A stretch of DNA of 18,018 nucleotides from Lachnospiraceae bacterium (GTDB lineage: Bacteria > Bacillota > Clostridia > Lachnospirales > Lachnospiraceae), in contig CAAFVW010000014.1 of NCBI GenBank assembly GCA_900766575.1, positions 1-18,018 of the forward strand, written 5' to 3'. Position numbers and translations under genes: made by a program. The notes beneath the pieces are model-generated. The model saw only the letters and a program-made list of their open reading frames with translations, was not told the origin of the DNA and did not search any database. Numbering within the stretch: the first letter of the stretch is position 1; the number at the start of each line of letters is the position of its first letter. This document shows positions 1 through 6,171 of this stretch, piece after piece.

Positions 1-203
1 AGGGAGGCGCGAACATGGATGTTCACGCCAGGCTTTACCCGACAAGGAAGTTGCTTAAAACCCTCCCGTAAAATTTAAAACTGCTTGATCACTTTTCGTA
101 GAAAATTCCCACCCGGAGACCGTGCATCGAGGAAGGATTTTTTATCTGACTTGCGGGAGTTCGTCCGGTTTGCCAATATTCACTTAACTCTCAATTTAAT
201 ACT
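1..203 (-). other. Gene-free, RNA-like region downstream of acetolactate synthase
   Basis: No credible gene lies here. Read on the minus strand (203 to 1), the region holds a 14-nt stretch at 185-198, then a 54-nt block at 109-162, both of which recur on the plus strand at the right end of the window. Within the minus-strand reading, CTCCCG (about 153-158) can pair with CGGGAG (about 63-68), which would close a multi-branched fold. Near the left edge (about 7-28) the arms GGCGTGAACAT and ATGTTCGCGCC form an 11-bp hairpin with a short loop. The element probably runs past position 1. It follows the acetolactate synthase stop codon directly and no simple terminator is visible. It may be a structured non-coding RNA or a non-coding repeat; I do not recognise the family. 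Confidence 0.4.
109..162 (-). repeat. Copy A of the inverted end block (54 bp)
   Basis: Read on the minus strand, this starts GAACTCCCGC and ends GGGTGG. Compared without gaps to 17963-18016 on the plus strand, about 40 of 54 positions are identical by hand count. The first 33 positions differ at only four, and the differences concentrate in a 16-nt interior stretch before the shared GGGTGG. That pattern (conserved flanks, variable middle) fits a hairpin whose loop and stem vary. The two copies face in opposite directions about 17.9 kb apart. Confidence 0.65.
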
Positions 204-1877
204 CTACTTCTCAAACTTTTCGTGAAGGTACTCCGAGAGTTTGGTGTTCTCGCTGTAGTCCACGGGGCAGTCGATAATGCAGGGAACCGGCTGCCGGAAG
301 GCTTCTTCCAATATCGGTAGCAGATCCTCCGCTTTCTCCACACGGTAACCTTTTGCATGCATGCTTTCGGCATATTTCACGAAATCAGGATTTTGGAAAT
401 CCACAAAGCAGTTATGACCGAAATGATCCATCTGCTTCCACTTGATCAATCCATAGCTGGCATCGGAAAAGATCAACGTCACGATAGGCGTTCCTTCTCT
501 GAGGGCCGTCTCATATTCCTGACTGTTCATCATAAATCCACCATCTCCGGAGATCGCCAGCACCTTTTTTTCCGGATAAATCAGCTTGGCTGCCACAGCC
601 CCCGGCACTGCAATCCCCATAGTTGCAAACCCATTGGAGATGATACAGGTATTGGGTTTGTAACAGTTGTACTCTCTGGCAATCCACATTTTATGTGCAC
701 CCACGTCCGAGATTACAATATCATCCGCGCCCATGAATTTGCGGACATCATGCAGTATTTTCTGAGGTTTCATGGGAAAAGAACAATCCTCCGCATAGCT
801 TTCGTATTCCTCCACCATTTCTTCCCGCAGATTTAAAAATTCCTGCGGTTCCTCTTTCGCATCACTCCGATATTGAATCTGCTGTAAAGAATAAGAAATA
901 TCTCCGACGACCTCCACCTCCGGCTGATACAGCATGTTGATATGTGCCGGTCTCTGGTCAATATGAAGAATCTTGTGTTTTCCTTCCCCGTTCCATTTTC
1001 CGGGTGCGAATTCCACAATATCATACCCGACGGCAATCACCAGATCTGCCATATCCAGCACCTTGTTCTGGTAATCCTTCTGCGGAATGCCTATGGTCCA
1101 CATAGAATATTTGTTGTTAAAAGGAATGATTCCCTTTGCCATCATGGTATTGACCACCGGTATCTTCAATGTATCCGCAAAGCTGGTCAGCGCTTCACCC
1201 ACATGATTTCTCACCGCACTGTGTCCCACCAATATCACTGGATGTTTTGCTTTGAAGATCATTGCTGCCGCCTGATCAATACTTGAAAAGGAAGCATATT
1301 CTTTATCTCTTTCCGGTTTTTTCAACGGCTGTGCGGCAATACCGGAGCTGACCGGCAGCTTTGCCACATTCGTCGGGAGATCTACATGACAGGCTCCTGG
1401 CTTTTCACTTTCCGCATATTTAAAAGCAATTCTTACGATCTCATTCACGGAATTGGGATTGACGATCTGTTTGCTTCTCTTGGTAATCGGAGCAAAAAGT
1501 TCTACCAAATCCAAATACTGATGAGAGGTCAGGTGCATCCGCTCCGTTCCCACCTGTCCGGTAATGGCAATCAGAGGCGCTCCGTCGGAATTTGCATCCG
1601 CGGTACCGGTGATCAGGTTCGTCGCACCGGGTCCCAGTGTGGAAAAGCACACACCTGCTTTTCCCATAAGTCTTCCGTACATGTCCGCCATGAATGCAGC
1701 GCCCTGCTCATGTCTCACTACAATAACACGGATATCCGACTTTTCCAGCGCGTTCATCATATCCAGATTTTCTTCTCCCGGAATGCCAAAGACATATTTG
1801 ACACCTTCATTCTCCAGACATTTTACCAGGACCTCCGCCACAGTATTTTGTGTACTTTCGCATTTCTTTTCTTCCAT
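204..1877 (-). CDS. Acetolactate synthase large subunit (catabolic/AlsS-like or IlvB-like)
   Basis: A thiamine-diphosphate enzyme of 557 residues that condenses two pyruvates to 2-acetolactate and CO2, for branched-chain amino acids or for acetoin/butanediol. The N-terminal PYR domain carries the catalytic Glu (about residue 57, in VRHEQGAAF) and GPGATNLITG. The C-terminal PP domain has the GDGG diphosphate/Mg site near residue 444. The usual Asn pair about 25 residues later is replaced by an SDASYG context. The start at 1877 is chosen because AGAGGTGA sits 5 nt before this ATG; an in-frame extension to 2042 is open but would run through the promoter and leader hairpin. No small regulatory subunit (ilvN/ilvH) is adjacent, so it may be a feedback-insensitive catabolic type. 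It is preceded by a DUF2798 gene on the same strand. Confidence 0.92.
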   Translation of the reverse strand: MEEKKCESTQNTVAEVLVKCLENEGVKYVFGIPGEENLDMMNALEKSDIRVIVVRHEQGAAFMADMYGRLMGKAGVCFSTLGPGATNLITGTADANSDGAPLIAITGQVGTERMHLTSHQYLDLVELFAPITKRSKQIVNPNSVNEIVRIAFKYAESEKPGACHVDLPTNVAKLPVSSGIAAQPLKKPERDKEYASFSSIDQAAAMIFKAKHPVILVGHSAVRNHVGEALTSFADTLKIPVVNTMMAKGIIPFNNKYSMWTIGIPQKDYQNKVLDMADLVIAVGYDIVEFAPGKWNGEGKHKILHIDQRPAHINMLYQPEVEVVGDISYSLQQIQYRSDAKEEPQEFLNLREEMVEEYESYAEDCSFPMKPQKILHDVRKFMGADDIVISDVGAHKMWIAREYNCYKPNTCIISNGFATMGIAVPGAVAAKLIYPEKKVLAISGDGGFMMNSQEYETALREGTPIVTLIFSDASYGLIKWKQMDHFGHNCFVDFQNPDFVKYAESMHAKGYRVEKAEDLLPILEEAFRQPVPCIIDCPVDYSENTKLSEYLHEKFEK

Positions 1878-1958
1878 AATATCACCTCTTAAAAATTCTG
1901 TCGCTTTCTCACATCTTCTCCGATCAGCAGCTCCGACAGATGCAATCTCCGAAATAAT

Positions 1959-2003
1959 AAAAAAGAGACAACGCTTTCCGTTTCTGCGGACTTCGTTGTC
2001 TCT
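1959..2003 (-). terminator. Terminator-like leader hairpin before acetolactate synthase
   Basis: On the minus strand AGAGACAACG (1994-2003) pairs with CGTTGTCTCT (1964-1973), a perfect 10-bp stem followed by six U. Inside, UCCG pairs with CGGA across a symmetric purine-rich AAG/AAG internal loop. The hairpin starts only a few nucleotides after the transcription start predicted from the promoter at 2014-2042. It could be an attenuator at the very 5' end of the mRNA, the terminator of the upstream DUF2798 gene, or the end of a short leader RNA of about 50 nt. Confidence 0.7.
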
Positions 2004-2013
2004 ATATTTGCAC

Positions 2014-2042
2014 ATGGTAGCATAAATACATGCGCTAGTCAA
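2014..2042 (-). promoter_or_regulatory. Predicted sigma-A promoter for acetolactate synthase
   Basis: The minus strand has TTGACT (2037-2042), a 17-nt spacer, then TACCAT (2014-2019). The -35 matches consensus at five of six positions and the -10 at four of six. The start would fall near 2007, leaving a leader of about 130 nt with the terminator-like hairpin at its 5' end. I found no comparable promoter between the hairpin and the gene. Confidence 0.55.
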
Positions 2043-2068
2043 ATTATTTTGTTAATTCATTTCTGCTC

Positions 2069-2542
2069 TTATTTCTGGTCTTTGTGAAGTTTGCTTACCA
2101 CAAACCCGAATGCATTTCTCACACCGGGGCCTGCGAAAAAGATCTGCCAGCACAAGGCCATGGGGAAGTTCTGGACGGTCTTCTGCAGCCACAGGGCGAT
2201 GATCTGGCTGCCGGGATGCATGAAGAGGCAGGTGGCGATAAAGCTCATCACGGGGCACATCAGGCATACGATCATGGAAGAGATCGACAACGTGATAAAA
2301 ATCGGCTTATCCTCCGGAGATACCATACGGAATGCCAGCTTCTGTGACAGCTTTTCCACCACAAAATACTCCAGAATGCAGGCGATAGGCCACATAATGG
2401 GGATCTCGTGGAATGCTAACAGGAAGATCTCGTTGGTCATTCCTCCCTTGTCCAGTGCAATGTTGTAGCAGACCATGGCGTAGACCATAACGAACGCCAT
2501 GATCAAAGTGAAAATAATGTTCTGTAATTTTGTTTTCGGCAT
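2069..2542 (-). CDS. DUF2798-family integral membrane protein
   Basis: A 157-residue membrane protein with four predicted helices, at roughly residues 8-30, 37-61, 79-107 and 117-141. The sequence resembles the DUF2798 family, whose members have two repeated two-helix units and no established function. Here the two halves look similar: each begins with a polar segment, and the second helix of each carries a Pro/Gly. The start at 2542 has GGAGGG 9 nt upstream. The stop is 192 bp before the acetolactate synthase ATG on the same strand, with a promoter and terminator-like hairpin between, so the two are probably separate or attenuated units. Two copies of a palindrome at 2581-2626 upstream suggest repressor control. 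The family call is from recognition and is fairly sure; function is unknown. Confidence 0.8.
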   Translation of the reverse strand: MPKTKLQNIIFTLIMAFVMVYAMVCYNIALDKGGMTNEIFLLAFHEIPIMWPIACILEYFVVEKLSQKLAFRMVSPEDKPIFITLSISSMIVCLMCPVMSFIATCLFMHPGSQIIALWLQKTVQNFPMALCWQIFFAGPGVRNAFGFVVSKLHKDQK

Positions 2543-2580
2543 AATTGGATGCCCTCCTTTTTAAAAATGAGCACAAAAAG

Positions 2581-2626
2581 ACACATGTGTGTTGTTCGTT
2601 AATCAGTGAGCAGTGCACACATGTGT
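2581..2626. promoter_or_regulatory. Twin palindromic operator-like sites
   Basis: The perfect palindrome ACACATGTGT occurs twice, at 2581-2590 and 2617-2626, centres 36 bp apart. The flanking base pair is also symmetric, so the two sites mirror each other (gACACATGTGTg and cACACATGTGTc). They lie 39-84 bp upstream of the DUF2798 start codon. Identical paired palindromes ahead of a small membrane-protein gene are typical of a dimeric TetR- or MarR-type repressor, but no such regulator gene is in the window. I could not place a convincing promoter between or beside them. Confidence 0.5.
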
Positions 2627-2734
2627 CGTTTCCAATTCCTACCTAATGTCTCTATGCAATTTACACAGCGAAAATGATATTAACACATCTTTTTTGAAAA
2701 AGTCAATAGTTTTCCCAAATAATGTCTGTTTTTT

Positions 2735-2772
2735 CGAAAGACGCAAACGGGACTGTCCTTTCGAACAGTCCC
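2735..2772 (-). terminator. Probable enolase terminator
   Basis: On the minus strand GGGACTGT and ACAGTCCC (2749-2772) form an 8-bp stem with an 8-nt loop, about 45 nt after the enolase stop. The following tail (GTTTGCGTCTTT) is only moderately U-rich, so termination may be incomplete. Confidence 0.5.
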
Positions 2773-2815
2773 TGAAGAGAAAAAGAGAAACCAAAATAGT
2801 TTGGATAAAAGCAAT

Positions 2816-4114
2816 TTAATTCTGAACGTTGAATGCGCCCATGCCGGGATATACGGCTGCCGCGCCCAGTTCCTCCTCGATACGGAGCAGCTGATTGTAT
2901 TTTGCAACACGCTCGGTTCTGCTGGGAGCACCGGTCTTGATCTGGCAGGTGTTCAGTGCCACTGCCAGGTCTGCAATGGTGGTATCCTCGGTCTCGCCGG
3001 AACGATGAGAAGAAATAGCAGTATACCCGGCCTTATGTGCCATCTTGATGGCTTCCAGAGTCTCAGATACGGACCCGATCTGATTCAGTTTGATCAGGAT
3101 GGAGTTACCACATCCGAGGGAGATTCCCTTGGCCAGTCTCTCGGTATTGGTTACAAAGAGGTCATCGCCGACCAGCTGTACCTTGTCACCCAGCTCTTCG
3201 GTCAGCTTCTTCCAGCCTTCCCAGTCCTCCTCATCCAGTGCATCTTCTATCGAAATGATGGGGTATTTCTCCACCAGTTTCTTCCAATGTGCAATCAGTT
3301 CTTCCGAAGTAAATACAGTGCCTGCCTTAGGCAGCTTGTATTCTCCCTTTTTGCCGGTCTTCCACTCACTGGAAGCAGCATCCATGGCAATCTTGAAATC
3401 CTTGCCGGGCTCATAGCCTGCTTTTTTTACAGCCTCAAGTATGGTCTCAATCGCTTCCTCGTCAGACTTCAGTGCCGGAGCGAAACCGCCCTCATCCCCT
3501 ACGGAAGTAGCCAGACCTCTGTCCTTCAGGATCGAAGCCAGTGCGTGGAATACTTCAGCGCACCATCTCAAGCATTCTTTAAAGGAAGGAGCGCCTACGG
3601 GCATGATCATGAATTCCTGTACATCCAGACCGGAAGAAAGTGCATGACAGCCGCCGTTGATAATGTTCATCATAGGAACCGGAAGTCTGTTACCGGAGAT
3701 GCCGCCCAGGAAACGATACAGCGGAATATCCAGAGAGATTGCCGCTGCTCTTGCGCTGGCAATGGATACGGCCAGGATTGCATTGGCTCCCAGTCTGGAT
3801 TTGCCCTTGGTTCCATCTGCGTCGATCATTGCCTTATCAATCGCATAAATATCAGAAGCATCCATTCCCTGCAGGGTCTCGTTGATTACGGTGTTAATGT
3901 TCTCTACCGCCTTCTGCACACCCTTGCCCAGATATCTGCTCTTATCTCCGTCTCTTAACTCCAGTGCTTCGAATTCACCGGTGGATGCTCCGCTGGGAGC
4001 CATACCACGACCGATCGTACCATCTACCAGAGTCACCTCTGCTTCTACCGTAGGATTTCCTCTGGAATCCAGAATCTCTCGTCCAATGACTTTTTCAATC
4101 TCTAAATAATTCAT
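2816..4114 (-). CDS. eno: Enolase (phosphopyruvate hydratase)
   Basis: Full-length cytoplasmic glycolytic enzyme of 432 residues that interconverts 2-phosphoglycerate and phosphoenolpyruvate. The key residues are in place: SGASTGEFEA loop near 41-50, catalytic Glu208 in GDEGG, Mg ligands Asp245, Glu290 and Asp317, catalytic Lys342 in ILIKLNQIGS, and SHRSGETEDT near 369-378. The start has GGAG about 9 nt upstream and the N-terminus MNYLEIEKVIGREILDSRGN matches the family. It is a single-gene unit: its own promoter at 4307-4335, a leader of about 185 nt with a long hairpin, and a terminator-like stem behind it. Other glycolytic genes are not adjacent. Confidence 0.98.
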   Translation of the reverse strand: MNYLEIEKVIGREILDSRGNPTVEAEVTLVDGTIGRGMAPSGASTGEFEALELRDGDKSRYLGKGVQKAVENINTVINETLQGMDASDIYAIDKAMIDADGTKGKSRLGANAILAVSIASARAAAISLDIPLYRFLGGISGNRLPVPMMNIINGGCHALSSGLDVQEFMIMPVGAPSFKECLRWCAEVFHALASILKDRGLATSVGDEGGFAPALKSDEEAIETILEAVKKAGYEPGKDFKIAMDAASSEWKTGKKGEYKLPKAGTVFTSEELIAHWKKLVEKYPIISIEDALDEEDWEGWKKLTEELGDKVQLVGDDLFVTNTERLAKGISLGCGNSILIKLNQIGSVSETLEAIKMAHKAGYTAISSHRSGETEDTTIADLAVALNTCQIKTGAPSRTERVAKYNQLLRIEEELGAAAVYPGMGAFNVQN

Positions 4115-4188
4115 TTCACTCTTCTCCTTTATTCTCTATTCGAAACCTTTTCTTCCCCAACCTTCTCATCCGCGAATCCCGTCTAAGG

Positions 4189-4263
4189 GCTGAAAAACTC
4201 CTCCCGGAAGATATCCTCCCGGCGGTTCCCGGATTCAGCAGCTCCGTTCCCTCTGAGGAGTTT
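4189..4263 (-). promoter_or_regulatory. Long hairpin in the enolase leader, attenuator-like
   Basis: On the minus strand AAACTCCTC (4255-4263) pairs with GAGGAGTTT (4195-4203), nine bases each side, followed directly by more U (five in total). The enclosed 51 nt can form a further GC-rich stem (CCGG...CCGG/TTCCGG around 4205-4230). A long stem ending in a U-run ahead of the start codon resembles an intrinsic terminator used as an attenuator, or a leader that stabilises the mRNA. I do not see a known riboswitch consensus. Confidence 0.4.
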
Positions 4264-4280
4264 CACACGATTCACTCATT

Positions 4281-4298
4281 AGTTAGTTGCACCTAACT
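4281..4298. promoter_or_regulatory. Operator-like palindrome at the enolase transcription start
   Basis: AGTTAG and CTAACT flank a 6-nt centre. The site lies just past the enolase -10 box and would cover about +2 to +19. The half-site resembles the TTAGG-type sites bound by DtxR/MntR metal repressors, but one arm departs from that pattern, so the link is weak. As RNA it would also form a 6-bp hairpin. Confidence 0.35.
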
Positions 4299-4306
4299 CT
4301 TGAATT

Positions 4307-4335
4307 ATTATATCGGGCTTTCGGAAAAATAGCAA
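4307..4335 (-). promoter_or_regulatory. Predicted enolase promoter
   Basis: The minus strand has TTGCTA (4330-4335), a 17-nt spacer and a perfect TATAAT (4307-4312). The predicted start near 4300 gives a leader of about 185 nt. Confidence 0.7.
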
Positions 4336-4454
4336 TAGGTATTAATGAGAGGATTTCTCAATGCATTCTTTCCGGATACTTTTTCTCTTTTTAGGTAAAA
4401 TTAATTATATGAACATTTTTCTGTTATTTTCCCTTATTTCTAAATTCATATTTC

Positions 4455-4483
4455 TTTAAAACTAAAATATAGTAAAATAGAAT
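4455..4483 (+). promoter_or_regulatory. Predicted promoter for the XRE regulator
   Basis: TTTAAA (4455-4460), 17-nt spacer, TAGAAT (4478-4483), within a very AT-rich stretch. It gives a leader of about 55 nt. The interval 4115-4545 otherwise contains only the divergent enolase promoter, its operator-like site and its leader. Confidence 0.45.
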
Positions 4484-4545
4484 TTATCAAATCTTAAAAG
4501 AAAACATTTAAATATGCTGCATCTGCGGCAGAATGCGAGGCAATA

Positions 4546-4935
4546 ATGAGGAGTTTCGGTGAAATTCTGGCATCCCTACGGGAAGAACGGGGAATCTATC
4601 AGAAAGAACTGGCTGCCATACTGAAAGTATCCGTCGGCACCATCTCGAATTATGAGAACAATATTCACTTCCCGGATCAGGAAGCTTTAATAAAATTAGC
4701 AGAATATTTCGGAGTAACGACCGATTACCTGTTGGGGCTTACTCCTTACCGATACCCTTTGGAAACCCTGCACCAGGAATGTGCTCCCGGTGTTACGATC
4801 TCCGATCTGGTGGAAACTATACGGTTTTTTAATGTGCAAAACATAACTTCTCTGCTGGATTACATGGAACTGCTGCAATTACGGCAAATGGCAGAACCCA
4901 CACCGGAATCACCGGAAGATTCTGCCACTGATTAA
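4546..4935 (+). CDS. XRE/Cro-type helix-turn-helix regulator
   Basis: A 129-residue DNA-binding protein. Residues 1-60 form an HTH_3 (Cro/C1-type) domain: SFGEILASLREERG, QKELAAILKVSVGTISNYE with the recognition helix, then the LAEYFGVTTDYLLGLT end that is typical of clostridial XRE proteins. Residues 75-115 form a short helical segment that may mediate oligomerisation, and the tail is acidic and Ser/Pro-rich. The start at 4546 has GAGG 5-6 nt upstream. It diverges from enolase across a 430-bp gap and could act on that promoter, its own, or distant targets; the sequence does not decide. Its stop codon ends one base before the stop of the convergent lipoprotein gene. Confidence 0.88.
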   Translation: MRSFGEILASLREERGIYQKELAAILKVSVGTISNYENNIHFPDQEALIKLAEYFGVTTDYLLGLTPYRYPLETLHQECAPGVTISDLVETIRFFNVQNITSLLDYMELLQLRQMAEPTPESPEDSATD

Positions 4936-5982
4936 TTACCTGGTAGACAAAAAAGCCTGTTCCCGGATGGCCGTCTGGTCGTCCGGGTAATTTTGTAAAT
5001 AGGCCCTTAACAGAACTGCTGCTTTCTGATATTCCTCCAGATATTCGTACGCCACGATTTCATTAAAAGACAACGTCTGCATGAGAGCATTTCCTTCGAT
5101 CTGTTTTCCTGCCTGAAATGCCTCCAAAGCCTTCTGGTACTCTTTTTTCGCCATTTCACATAATCCAAGCTGATTATAGATTTCTGCATCAGCCCCCTGT
5201 TTGGAAAGATAATTATGATAGACACTGGACGCATAATTATAATCTCCGGTAGCCTCATAAGATCTGCCCAGATAGAGATAGCTGTCTGCACCGCCTTTGT
5301 CTTTTGCCTCTTCCAACGCCAGGGAAGCCTTCTGGTACTGTCCCAGATAGTAGTAAATCCGCCCACTGTCATAGGCATCCAGCTGTTTTGCCGTATTTAA
5401 CACATTTTGCAGATATTCCTGCCCTACTTCACGATAACCGTACTCGGCCAGAACTTCATATATCTCTATTAAACGATCATAATTCTTCGGATCCAGGGAG
5501 ATGGCCCGGTCAAAATCTGCCTTGGCGCTCTCATAATCTCCCAGCTCCAGTTCTGTAGAGCCCCGCAGAAAATAAGCATCTTTTTCTTCCGGTTTCAACC
5601 CCAGAATGGCATCATATACTTTCCTGGCTTCTGCCGGCTGGCCGTTCTTCGTATAAGCCGCCGCCAGATAATAGTTCATATCATAATCCACATTCTGAAC
5701 CCAGCCGCTGCTAAGCTCCAATGCCTGTGTAAAATATTCTGCCGCCTGCTCATACTCCGTCAGCCCCATGCTGGCAATTCCTCTGCCTCTTGCAATCAGG
5801 CGGCCGTCTTCTCCCAGTCCTTCCGCTTCATCAAAAGCAGTCAGTGCTCCCTGATAATCCAGTGTTTCCACAAGCTGCATTCCTTCTGTGATCTTTGTCG
5901 TATCAGCGCCACAGCCTGTCAGCATGCCTATCAACAGACCACAGATTCCCACAGCTTCTATTATCCTGTTTGTTTTCCCCAT
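4936..5982 (-). CDS. TPR-repeat lipoprotein
   Basis: A 348-residue protein with a lipoprotein signal peptide: a charged start, a hydrophobic core, and the lipobox LTGC with Cys24 as the expected lipidated residue. The mature part is almost entirely tetratricopeptide repeats, about eight of them between residues 35 and 340 (for example YFLRGSTELELGDYESAKAD and AYTKNGQPAEARKVYD). It is expected to sit on the outer face of the cytoplasmic membrane and act as a protein-binding scaffold; the partner is unknown. The start at 5982 has GAGAGG 5 nt upstream. It is transcribed from a promoter abutting that of holA and meets the XRE gene tail to tail with no spacer, so its terminator must lie inside or beyond that gene. 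Confidence 0.88.
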   Translation of the reverse strand: MGKTNRIIEAVGICGLLIGMLTGCGADTTKITEGMQLVETLDYQGALTAFDEAEGLGEDGRLIARGRGIASMGLTEYEQAAEYFTQALELSSGWVQNVDYDMNYYLAAAYTKNGQPAEARKVYDAILGLKPEEKDAYFLRGSTELELGDYESAKADFDRAISLDPKNYDRLIEIYEVLAEYGYREVGQEYLQNVLNTAKQLDAYDSGRIYYYLGQYQKASLALEEAKDKGGADSYLYLGRSYEATGDYNYASSVYHNYLSKQGADAEIYNQLGLCEMAKKEYQKALEAFQAGKQIEGNALMQTLSFNEIVAYEYLEEYQKAAVLLRAYLQNYPDDQTAIREQAFLSTR

Positions 5983-6000
5983 GCTGTCCTCTCTGGTTCC

Positions 6001-6093
6001 TTATTTTTCATTCAACTGTGAAGTGCAATGCGGACATCTCGTTGCATCAATGGCGATCTCACCGCTTCGCTTGTCCGAACTGTTTTGTTTCAT
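6001..6093 (-). pseudogene. Zinc-ribbon gene remnant in the lipoprotein leader
   Basis: A 30-codon minus-strand frame ends at 6001, 18 bp before the lipoprotein start. Its C-terminal half, GEIAIDATRCPHCTSQLNEK, looks like the second half of a CxxC...CxxC zinc ribbon (ATRCPHCTS-L), of the kind I associate with C-terminal tails of some clostridial MscL channels and other membrane proteins. The first Cys pair is absent and the sequence before the motif is unrelated. The ATG (6091-6093) overlaps the predicted -10 box of the lipoprotein promoter, so this frame would not be translated from that promoter. Best read as a decayed gene end; a tiny translated ORF is possible. Confidence 0.35.
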
Positions 6094-6120
6094 TCTATCA
6101 TACCCCTCTTGAAACCTCAA
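6092..6120 (-). promoter_or_regulatory. Predicted promoter for the TPR lipoprotein
   Basis: The minus strand has TTGAGG (6115-6120), a 17-nt spacer and TAGAAT (6092-6097). Its -35 box touches the -35 box of the holA promoter on the other strand. Confidence 0.5.
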
Positions 6121-6138
6121 TAGGAAATGGGGTATACT
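6109..6138 (+). promoter_or_regulatory. Predicted holA promoter
   Basis: TTGAAA (6109-6114), 18-nt spacer, TATACT (6133-6138). The start near 6145 gives a short leader of about 27 nt. Confidence 0.6.
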
Positions 6139-6171
6139 GTAGAAACAGTACTTTGCGGGAAGGAGCACATC

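Noticed and set aside
109..162. Cobalamin riboswitch
   Set aside because: CCCGCAAGTCAGA on the minus strand recalls parts of B12 leaders, but the other conserved boxes are absent and the repeat at the right end diverges from the B12 box.
1878..2042. N-terminal extension of acetolactate synthase by 55 codons
   Set aside because: It begins with TTG inside the -35 box and runs through the promoter and terminator hairpin. The ATG at 1877 has a good ribosome binding site and the expected N-terminus.
2307..2618. 103-residue minus-strand frame overlapping the DUF2798 start
   Set aside because: Different frame over the DUF2798 coding sequence and the operator-like sites; no ribosome binding site or recognisable domain.
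2801..3958. 385-residue plus-strand frame
   Set aside because: Antisense to enolase; it is a shadow of a well-conserved gene with no family resemblance of its own. Similar long frames opposite carB were rejected for the same reason.
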